Source of the DNA: a virus
Direction: 5' to 3' (one strand)
Virus record (IMG/VR): IMGVR_UViG_3300046753_000257
Span: 1-48,142 of that record
DNA: 48,142 bases
The translations under genes and the position numbers were made by a program. Each line of letters begins with the position of its first letter. Within the stretch, counting starts at the first letter, position 1. Under the pieces are notes generated by a model. It saw only the letters and a list, made by a program, of their open reading frames with translations, was not told the DNA's origin and made no database searches. Below are positions 6,529 to 15,200 of the stretch, in pieces.

Positions 6529-7017
6529 GTGAAACGACAGAAAAGCGGAACTCCTAAGCGTAAATCAGCTAAAAAGCGCAATCTAGGTAAGTATAAAAGC
6601 GGACTAGAGAAGACTTGTGCGGACTTATTGTCCGAGCATAAGATCAACTTCACCTATGAGACTCACGAGTACATGCTCGTAGAGAAGTTTAGGTATCCAG
6701 GAACTTACCTGAAGATGACTACTAAGCGGAAAGACTTATCGGATCGTAGTGGTGCGATAGTCCTTCCCATTAAATACACTCCAGACTTCGTAGGACCAAA
6801 CGGAGAATGGATTATCGAAACCAAAGGGTACACTCCTTCGCATCATGACTTTCCGATGCGTTGGAAGCTGTTCCTTAAGCACTTGATAGACTCAGGAGAA
6901 CCAGTCCCAGCTCTGTTCATCTGTAAAAACAAACACCAGATTGAGCAGGCTATAGTGAAACTTAAAGAACTAGGATATGGCAAAAAACGAGTTAACAAAG
7001 GAGCAGCTAGGAGCTAG
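6529..7017 (+). CDS. T7 endonuclease I-like Holliday-junction resolvase
   Basis: 162 aa with a GTG start; no ATG occurs before residue 49 and the domain begins near residue 20. The order of catalytic residues matches T7 gp3: SGLE (E27), YTPDF (D86), IIETKGY (E97 and K99), followed by a Phe/Trp-rich helix MRWKLFLKHL. The enzyme would resolve branched recombination or replication intermediates before packaging. The N-terminus is very basic (KRQKSGTPKRKSAKKR). A TATCTTAG sequence just upstream resembles the TAnnTTTG promoter box with one mismatch, so a weak internal promoter is possible. Confidence 0.8.
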   Translation: MKRQKSGTPKRKSAKKRNLGKYKSGLEKTCADLLSEHKINFTYETHEYMLVEKFRYPGTYLKMTTKRKDLSDRSGAIVLPIKYTPDFVGPNGEWIIETKGYTPSHHDFPMRWKLFLKHLIDSGEPVPALFICKNKHQIEQAIVKLKELGYGKKRVNKGAARS

Positions 7018-7261
7018 CTACAGGATAGCCACCGTAAGGCTTCATGAACTCATTACTGAGTTTTTTGAAGAGCTATTCGATGAGAACGGAGATCCCCGTG
7101 AGGACTCTGGAAACGTAGCCAACATGGTTGCGGGTATTCGCGTAATGATGAATCAGGAGCTTGACCTTGTAAAGGAGGCTTCATTTGAACACTCTGAAGC
7201 AAACTACGATGCAAAGTCAAAGCAGGAAACGATATTCGTTCTCGACAGGAAGGGTAGCTGA
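6977..7261 (+). CDS. Hypothetical acidic protein, 94 aa
   Basis: Starts MAKNELTKEQLGASYRIATV. Helical and acidic, with no motif recognised. It overlaps the resolvase gene by 41 nt and the following nuclease-like gene by 53 nt in different frames, so it sits wedged between two PD-(D/E)XK proteins. It may be an accessory subunit of either, which is inference only. Confidence 0.55.
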   Translation: MAKNELTKEQLGASYRIATVRLHELITEFFEELFDENGDPREDSGNVANMVAGIRVMMNQELDLVKEASFEHSEANYDAKSKQETIFVLDRKGS

Positions 7262-7709
7262 AGTACGCTTCGAACGCGCGGCAAGAGACCTAGGTCTACA
7301 AGTAGTGAAGGCAGGAAGGAAAGACGATGTGCATTTGCACGTTGACTTCTGGATGGAGTACGAGGGCAAGGAAGGTAAGTGGGGGGTAGACGTCAAAGGC
7401 AATAACCTTCCAGATGAGATATGGTGTGAGTTCAAGAACGTAGCTGGTAATCCAGGATGGATGTACGGAGGAGCCAAGATCATAGCATTCGACATGCCAG
7501 AGGAAGGTGGCTTTAGCGTGGTTGATCGCGAAGACCTAGTTTCTTACTGCGAGGCTAATGTCGAGGATGTGTTTGTTTCTCATAAAAGAGACTCATACAA
7601 AAAGAAGTACACTCGAAAAGACAGAGAGGACGTTATAACCACATTAACCCTGAATGACCTCAAGGGTCTACTCTCTTATCGCGTCTGGAAATATTTTAAG
7701 GAGTACTGA
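7209..7709 (+). CDS. PD-(D/E)XK-like nuclease candidate
   Basis: 166 aa from ATG 7209. A helix AEVRFERAARDLGLQVVKAG is followed by HVDFWMEYEGKEGKWGVDVK, where a D-x-(hydrophobic) strand and a D-V-K strand form a possible PD-(D/E)XK core. A Trp/Gly-rich part (AGNPGWMYGGAKIIAFDMP) follows and resembles the central sheet of restriction-endonuclease folds. An upstream TTG at 7185 is possible but less likely. It is the last early gene, and its final 42 nt overlap the convergent metalloprotease gene. Confidence 0.5.
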   Translation: MQSQSRKRYSFSTGRVAEVRFERAARDLGLQVVKAGRKDDVHLHVDFWMEYEGKEGKWGVDVKGNNLPDEIWCEFKNVAGNPGWMYGGAKIIAFDMPEEGGFSVVDREDLVSYCEANVEDVFVSHKRDSYKKKYTRKDREDVITTLTLNDLKGLLSYRVWKYFKEY

Positions 7710-8801
7710 TTTATCCAGCTCATCCTCCCTATAAAAAGGATCAAGTTCTGCGCCGTAACATATTGTACCCCACTGACTTAGGAGTATTGAGAAGTCAATT
7801 ACATTGAAGTAACCATTGCCGTTTAGGTCTCCAGGCACGTATCCTGGATTGTCCCAGTTAGACAGCATAAGCATTAAGTCAATCATCCCTACTACGTGGT
7901 CTCCGTTTATATCCCCTAGACAATAAGGGTCTTGATCAGTGATGCCTGGACGAGAGAGGGGTAGTATGTAGTGTATCCGTTCAATCTGACCAGGGGTAAA
8001 GTTTGTCCTACATGAATCGGGATAGTAATCCATGTGGTTATTTGTTTCGTAACCATACAAAGCTGGAGGGCATATAGGGTTCTCACAACTAAAGTTTAGT
8101 TTTGTAGGTGGTGTATCGCAAACGTAGTCACCTGATTCATCGCAAGGACCTAAGTCCTCACCGCAGAACTCTACGTTTTTAAAAACATGTTGCAGCCCAA
8201 CGTAGTGTCCTACTTCGTGTATTAGGGTTTTATTTTGATCCCTATCGTCATACGAAAGCTGTGGACCGTAATTACCGAATACATCAGACCTAACCCACAC
8301 CCCATCCATTTCGGTGGTAGGTGTGTAAGCCGTCCATGCAAATCCAAGTATTCCATTACAGAACTTAGGGAATATATGTACGTTCATGTATATCTCTCTG
8401 TCCCACACTAGGTCCTCCACGTAGGTATCCATCCATTGGAACCCGCTCTGGCTATACGGTACACATATGTTGTTTTGCTCTAGGATCACAGGGGCACCCC
8501 AGAACTCATCGAAGTCGTGGTACACAATATCCGCTAAATCGAAGTTAATCATAGCCTCTTCGAACTCCTCGTTCAGATGCTCGTGAGCGTCCATGATTAT
8601 ATCCTCAGGTATGTAGCTATCTGGAAAGCTGTCGGTGTAGTATATGTGGTATACGTAATCTATATCCTCCCACTGCATCGGCTCTGGGACATAACCCATC
8701 ATTCTGGGCTGAACATTGTCGTTGCCGAATACAGCGCAAGAGTCCTGTCCTACAATCACGTACTGTGAGAGCAGGCATAGCATGAGAGCTAGGTGTTTCA
8801 T
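7668..8801 (-). CDS. Secreted M43-type metalloprotease with dockerin-like repeats
   Basis: 377 aa. A Sec signal peptide (MKHLALMLCLLSQYVIVGQD) precedes a zinc-protease domain. HEVGHYVGLQH (195-205) is the HExxHxxGxxH motif with E196 as catalytic base, CDTPP at 228-232 is typical of M43 (pappalysin/cytophagalysin) enzymes, and NNHMDYY (Met-turn M257) follows. Two Ca-binding dockerin-type repeats follow: GDINGDHVVGMIDLMLML (296-313) and GDLNGNGYFNVIDFSILL (324-341). No clear type IX sorting domain is seen, so the product may stay in the periplasm. The ATG overlaps the holin-like gene (ATGA), and no separate endolysin gene is visible, suggesting a lysis role. The family call is secure; the role is inferred. 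Probably host-derived. Confidence 0.88.
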   Translation of the reverse strand: MKHLALMLCLLSQYVIVGQDSCAVFGNDNVQPRMMGYVPEPMQWEDIDYVYHIYYTDSFPDSYIPEDIIMDAHEHLNEEFEEAMINFDLADIVYHDFDEFWGAPVILEQNNICVPYSQSGFQWMDTYVEDLVWDREIYMNVHIFPKFCNGILGFAWTAYTPTTEMDGVWVRSDVFGNYGPQLSYDDRDQNKTLIHEVGHYVGLQHVFKNVEFCGEDLGPCDESGDYVCDTPPTKLNFSCENPICPPALYGYETNNHMDYYPDSCRTNFTPGQIERIHYILPLSRPGITDQDPYCLGDINGDHVVGMIDLMLMLSNWDNPGYVPGDLNGNGYFNVIDFSILLSQWGTICYGAELDPFYREDELDKSVLLKIFPDAIRE

Positions 8802-9223
8802 CGTTTGGTTTTCTCGATTGTTCTTCCCGCAAAGTACGCACCAAAAACCGTAAGCATAAGTATCTCTAAAAGAGACACATAGCTTTCTTTAGGCATGAAG
8901 CTTTCATCAAGTCCATCCCATACCATCATGATCATGAAGAACAGCATAAGAACGATCATGGTTGCTGGGCGAATGATCTTAGCAATCTTTACATCGCTAG
9001 ACATATCAGCCTCCCAGCGTCTAGATACGTTGTTCTGAAACTCAACCTCAGCCTGTACTGCCGCTTTAGCCTCCTCTGGATCTACGCCCTTCTCCTTGTC
9101 TAGCAGGTTCTTTACAATACCAAGACCTCCCTTATCTGGTAAGAGGTCTCCTACGAGGCTTAAAATGCCTGGAGCCTTGGATTTGAGCCAATCCCCTAGC
9201 TTGGTGTCTTTAATCTTCTCCAC
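8798..9223 (-). CDS. Holin-like membrane protein (3TM-holin type)
   Basis: 141 aa with a GTG start at 9223. The N-terminal half is polar with a helix (LGIVKNLLDKEKGVDPEEAK). The segment NNVSRRWEADMSSD followed by IIRP and two hydrophobic spans (ATMIVLMLFFMIMMVW and YVSLLEILMLTVFGAYFAGR) with a basic end matches phage/GTA 3TM-type holins. It would form the lysis lesion in the inner membrane. It overlaps the giant ejected-protein gene by 14 nt upstream and the protease by ATGA downstream. Confidence 0.7.
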   Translation of the reverse strand: MEKIKDTKLGDWLKSKAPGILSLVGDLLPDKGGLGIVKNLLDKEKGVDPEEAKAAVQAEVEFQNNVSRRWEADMSSDVKIAKIIRPATMIVLMLFFMIMMVWDGLDESFMPKESYVSLLEILMLTVFGAYFAGRTIEKTKR

Positions 9224-12200
9224 GTAGTTCGTCGTATTTCTTATTAAACATCATGAGCAGCTTCCTTTCTTTCTCCATCAGTTCTTGAACCTTTGAGACT
9301 CTCTCTCCGTAGTTGTTTATTTTTCTTGCCGCTCTCTTTTGTTTTCTTAGATCCCTAAGCCTCTTGTTTATTGCCTTAAGATTAGCGTTTAAATTAGCTA
9401 CGCCTTTATATCTGTCTGGGTCACCATCAACTCGATTTCCCTTAAGCTCTGACATAAGCTGCTTAACTTCAACCTCTCTGTCTTTGAACTTCTGCATATC
9501 GTAATACTTAGAAGGTTCTCCGTAAACAATTCTCATAAACGGAACGTCATTAAAGTCAAGCTTTACTGGTTCCTCGGTGGTATCCGATATTGTTTTCCTT
9601 ACAGTCTCTATAGACCTATCAACAAACTTACCAGTACCCCCCATGAAATATTCCATAATATACCAACCTCCGTCAGGATTTATGTCAAGTACTCCTGGGA
9701 CGTTTTCAGAACCACCAGTAGCTTCGTTCATCCAGCTAAAGAACTGCTTCAATTCTTCTGGAGATCTAAACGACATAGATGAATTAGGTTTAGGGGTTCC
9801 AAATGGATATTGCTCAGCCATTACTGGGCTTCCGAAGTAGGTTTCATTGAATGCAAACGCATCAAAGAAAGGCTTGAAGGCTGTAGGTATAGCCGACTTC
9901 GTAGCCATTCTAGCTAGGTTTTCTGATTGACCAAAACTCACTGGGGAGAAGGCGTTAATCATAGTTGAAGCCATGAACGCTAAGCCCTCCAGGGCTGGTT
10001 TGTCACCTGACGCAACCTCTACAGCTACCGATCCTGCATTAGCAAAGATGTTATACCCGTATGGCATAGGAATCTTCCAGTAGTTCTCGCCATCTGGACG
10101 CATGATGATCATGTTTCTTTCTTTAACGTAGTCGGGAATCTTATTAAAGAAAAGCACCTCATCCTCATCTTCATCAGACGCAGCCCTGTTTAGCAGGGTA
10201 AGCATCCCATTCATGATCACCATACCTAGCGCAGCTTTTTGAGCGTTTGTTGCTCGTTGCCTCCAGTTCCTGGTACTTCCGTCAGGAGCTACAGCTGGCT
10301 TTAGCTTCGTTAGAGATCGGCCCAATCTGGCGGTACCCTGAACAGACGCATTGAAGAAAAGGAATGTAGCGTTCATAGCTGGACCCCACTCTCCCTGCTT
10401 GTTAAAGTTTACGGTAATGTTTTTTGAGAATTGAGCAGCCTTACCTCTGCTTACCCCTCCTTCTCGTGCTGCGATATAGGCTGACAAACGTATGCTGTTT
10501 TCGAATGCGTCGTTCATCCCCTCGATAAACTCAAGACCCTTCTTTACACCACCTATAATCCCTTGAGATTTAGTCTTTCCACTATCATCAATCTCTAATT
10601 CAGAAGCAATATCCTCTAAGCTTTTTTGATAGGCCCAGCCAGTCTTCCCCCCATCTTCCTTAAACTCGTTATAGTACCTCATTATAAGAGGGTCTGACTT
10701 AGCTCCAACCTCATCCCTTATGAGAGCCTTTAGAGACGGAGTAACCATCTTAAATATCCTCCTCATGGCTCCAGTGCCGTTAAGGAATCCACCTTCAATA
10801 TCTGTTTCGGCAGAAGCGTTAAATATAGCGGACTGAATATCACGAGAGAAGTTACTCAAGATAAACTCAGGGTTCCTAGATGTAAACGCAGCCCTCAGCC
10901 AAGAGTTCAAAGTACCCATGTACTTAACAAACAAATTCTTTTGAGGTAAATTCATACTTCTCAATGACTGAGCATATGAACCATCTTTAAATCTAATAGC
11001 TTTCTGAACCCCATTTACACGTACAGAAACAATATTAGGATCTAAATCCTTATACCCATCCTTATCCTTGTCTAGAATAGTCCAGACATCTTCGTTTGGA
11101 TTGCTTTCTACAAGATTGTAAAGAGCGTTCATAGATTCGTTGGTCCTCCCTTTAATGCTTACGGCTGCATTTTGAGATATTACCTGAGCTACTATATCAA
11201 CAGATTCTGTCTTTCTACCTTTCGCCTTCTTAGTTGTTGCTCCAGACACGCTAAATCCAGCTCCTCCGCTAGGATACGGAGAAAACTCAACGCTATCTTC
11301 GTCTCTTGCCTGCCCTTGAAGCGGAACGTAGTCACTAAACATCTCCTCAAAAGCATCAATGGTCTCTTGAGTCTCAAGACCCAGCTCAACCATTTTATCC
11401 CTAGTGTTTTGCTGAATCTCCCTTACAGTGGACGCTACCTTCTCTAGCTTTGCTTTTTTCTCATCGCTTAAAGAGTTAAGGATTCCATCTGCCCATTCGT
11501 CTGACTTACCGCTACCCTCGGTGTTTTCGCCTTCTGTTCTTTCTGAAATAACAGCATTACGCTCCTTAGCGTGTAAAGCATACATGTACTCATCAACATC
11601 TGATACGCTTAGGCCTTCTTCTTTTAGCTGCTCGGTTATTTTGGTTGTCTGATTGTCGAGTATCTCAAGATCGTTAGCCGCTCTTCCGTACATCCTTTCC
11701 TCAGCCATTCTAAAGTCTTCGGTCTCCTTGATCTGACCTTGATTCTTTTTAGCAACATCTTCCTGAAGCTTAAAAACTCTCCTGTATTTGTCTTGAAGGC
11801 GAACAAGCCACTTGTCTGTAAACTGATCTGTGCTTGATTGAGGCCTCTGATCCCATGTAGCACCACCTACATTACTTAAATTATTTCTTGAAGAAGCCCT
11901 AGAGTAAGAGATAGAGATAGGGCCCTGTATATTTCCTGGTTTAGCAGACTTGCTTTTAGCATCTGATATATTGTTAATGCCTTCGAATATTTCATTTATG
12001 GGGTACAGGTCTGGCATAAACTTCATAGGAGTTTCAAACTCAGTGCTTTTAGACACAAGAGCTCCTTTAAATCCAATGTCACCAGGAATTTCAGCGGTAG
12101 TTAGATTTAATTCTGGGACTTTACCCCCCTCAGATACAGTGTAGGGAATCATCCTATAGGCAATGAGATGTCCAGACGTTTTTTGAGTCAGATATGGGTC

Positions 12201-15200
12201 TAATAGGTTTTTCTCAGAGGCATAAGAAAGCGCGGTCATGCCGTCTTTAATAAGGCTGGAAATTCTATTTACAAAATCTTTTTTAGGCCCAGAAAATGGA
12301 TTTTTAAGATCCCCCGTAATCAAGGAATCAAGAACCTTGTTTACGTCATCAATAGTCTTTAGGTTCCACTCATAACTAAATGAAGGCCGACCTGGACCCT
12401 CTATCTGTTCAGCCCCTAATTCCCCTTCATTAACGTCAAATAACTGACTGATTAACCTCTCTCCGCCTGGCACATTAGTAAAGCCCATTCTTGCAGAACT
12501 CTGGTTCATTATAGAGTTGATCAGTTCAACCGCAGTCTCCTCTCTTGTTTCTCCACTCTCAACCTGGGAATTTAATTTGTTTTTGACGTCGAGGGCTATT
12601 TTAGAGGCTACATATGGATTTCCAGCTATTGCTTTATCACTTAAATTATTGAACGTTATGGCGACCTGTCCTCTTTCTCCTGGCTTTAATCCTTTGGATA
12701 TAGCGTCCATAGCGGCCTGTCTTTCCAATACCCTCTTAATAATACCAGCATCTTCTACTGTCAGGTGAGATGTAATTATTCTGTTCCCCTTCAGAGCCTC
12801 TTCGGTCCCTCTAGCTGTAAGTCTTATTTCGTTTTGTTTTTTTATCCCGCTTGGATTTTTCTTCTCTTCCTCGATCCAGGTGCTATCGTAACCCAATTGA
12901 ACACCCCTAACTCCATTCAATTCTTCCGCTGAGCCAACATTCTTTTTACGTCCTTTAGTGAAGTGCCTCATATGACCCTCAGGGGCTTTAAACTTACCTC
13001 TTTGAATCTGAGTAGAGAACTTAACCTCTCCGTCAGCTATAGCGTCTCCGCTTCCTGCTTCGTTAAACCTTACTAACCCACTCATGTTAAACAGGTCTGG
13101 GTTGTCCTCCTTGGAAATCGAACCTCTATTTCCTGCTAGATCTTTAAGCTGTTCTTTTGTAATCCCAGAGTCTATGGCAGCTTGAATGTTTTTCTTAGCA
13201 ATAACAAGCCCCTCAAAATCTAATTCAGTAGAAGATTCACCATCAGGATAGAAGCTTTGCAGGGTTGTATATACGTTTAGACCAGAGTTATACCATAAAT
13301 TACTAACCTCTTTAGAGAGCTTTGAGTACTGGACTCGCATTTCAGTGTCGGCGGCCTGATCCCTCATCCTTGCCGCTCCCTTTAACTCTTTAAAGGTAGG
13401 TATTCTCTTTATCTGTACTTTCTTTCCGTTTTTATCTACCTGAGGTTTAGGCGGCTTTACGATGTGCTTCTTGCCGTCCTTGATAAAGTACATTTCAGTT
13501 GCAATGCCAGGATATTTCTGGTTGGCTGTTATTTTATTGTACCAGTTTCTAAAGTGAAAATAGTCATTAACCTTTATGCTTTGGGGTGTACCGCTTTTAC
13601 CTCTTGAGTTAGTAAACACCCAATCCGATTCTCTTCCTGATTGACGATCAAAGGTGTAGAACACCTCAGTGTCTTTAAGGTACGTGAATTCACGCTTAGA
13701 CCTTGTGGACTTTGATATAGGAGATTCTGACTGAGACTCTCCAGGTGTAAACTGAACCTCCTCGCCTTCAATACCTCTAGAGAGAACCCTAGCGAATCCT
13801 TTTAAGTCAGCCTCACTGTTAATGATGTTTTTACCTATCAGTCTATTAATTATGTCTGCAATCTTTTGCCAAACATTTCTATATGAATCTGGAGACTTTA
13901 TATAGTCCCTAACATAACCACCAATAAGTTCCTCCTCGATATTGGCCTTCTTCTTACTGTCAGTTACAAACGCAAGAAGCGCTTTTATATCGCTGACTGT
14001 AAACTCACCATTTCTAATGTATACGTCCTCAATACTTCTAATTAGTTTTGGCATACCCTCTGCCGCTTTAACCATTCCCTTAACGCCATCAGGGAAGTAA
14101 GCAAACATTCTATCAGAGAGAACACCTCTTAATCTGTAGTTGTTTAGAGCTAGATCAAGAAGTTGATTTAAAAACCTTGACCTGACCTTACTGTCGCTAA
14201 GCATAGACTCCATAGCAAAGTGAAAGAGCACCTCCTCTGTGACTAGATCGGTTACGCTGTCCATATTGAACTCGCCAAAACCCTTAACAGCACTTCTAAC
14301 TTCTGGGTTGGTAACGTCAAGCATATGAATCTGCTTTTTCTTTGAATCGTACCAACCAAAGGTTACGTTATCCTTAGACATGGCCGATCCATCAGCCTCC
14401 CTCATGGCTATATTGAAGGAACCAATATCTCTATGAACCTTGATACTAACCTGAGGAAGCTTATCCCTGAACTTAGCTACAGCCTTGTTGAGTACGTTTG
14501 ACAGGAGACTTCTAAACTCCGTAGGCATGTTAGGGTTAGATAACCCAGCGTCTGGATTCTGCGAATCCACCTCAACAAAGTTGCTCTTTTCTTCAGCGTC
14601 TATTGATATAGTCGGCCTACTAGCTTTTTTAGCGGCTCTTTCCGAAGCCCTGTCCTTAGATAGCTGCTTCTCTAAGCTGTTTCTTTCTTTTAAAAGCGAC
14701 CGATATTCCTGTCTCTGTTCCTCATTCAACGCGGTAGGCCCCCCTATACCACCATCAGGAGCCAAAGCATTCTGAACTTGTGTTAGTATTGCGCTTATTC
14801 TTTTGTTTAAAGAATTAATTTTTAATTCCCCTTGCTTAACCCTATTAGTATAATAGCCCGACTTGTTTGCGGAATCTTCAACGGCCCCATCCAGACCGTC
14901 TTGACTTTCGTCATACTGAGACAACCTTTCACCCTCTGAGTTCTGAGAAGCAGTGGGTTTTGAGTTGTTGTCTACTACCTTTTTGGTGCTTGTGTTTTTA
15001 GCTGGAGCTGGAGCTTCCGAACCGCTGGAATCTTCAGCAGAAACGTCTGGCGTCTCTGGCTCTTTTGGTGCGTTATTGACTATCTCTTCGATCTGAGCCT
15101 CTAATTCAGTGACTCTTTTCTTTCCAAGTGGTGACTTGGATTTTCTTTGCTCCTCTAGCTCTATGGTTAAATCAATTAGGTTGTCACCGTCTTTTTCAGA

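Noticed and set aside
11172-11447. Plus-strand frames of 60-130 codons opposite the late genes
   Set aside because: These lie antisense to well-supported proteins, have biased composition and no promoter box or overlap logic.
14215-14256. Possible metallopeptidase motif (TEEVLFHF) in the giant protein
   Set aside because: It lacks the HExxH pattern; the resemblance to polyvalent-protein peptidases is too weak to claim.
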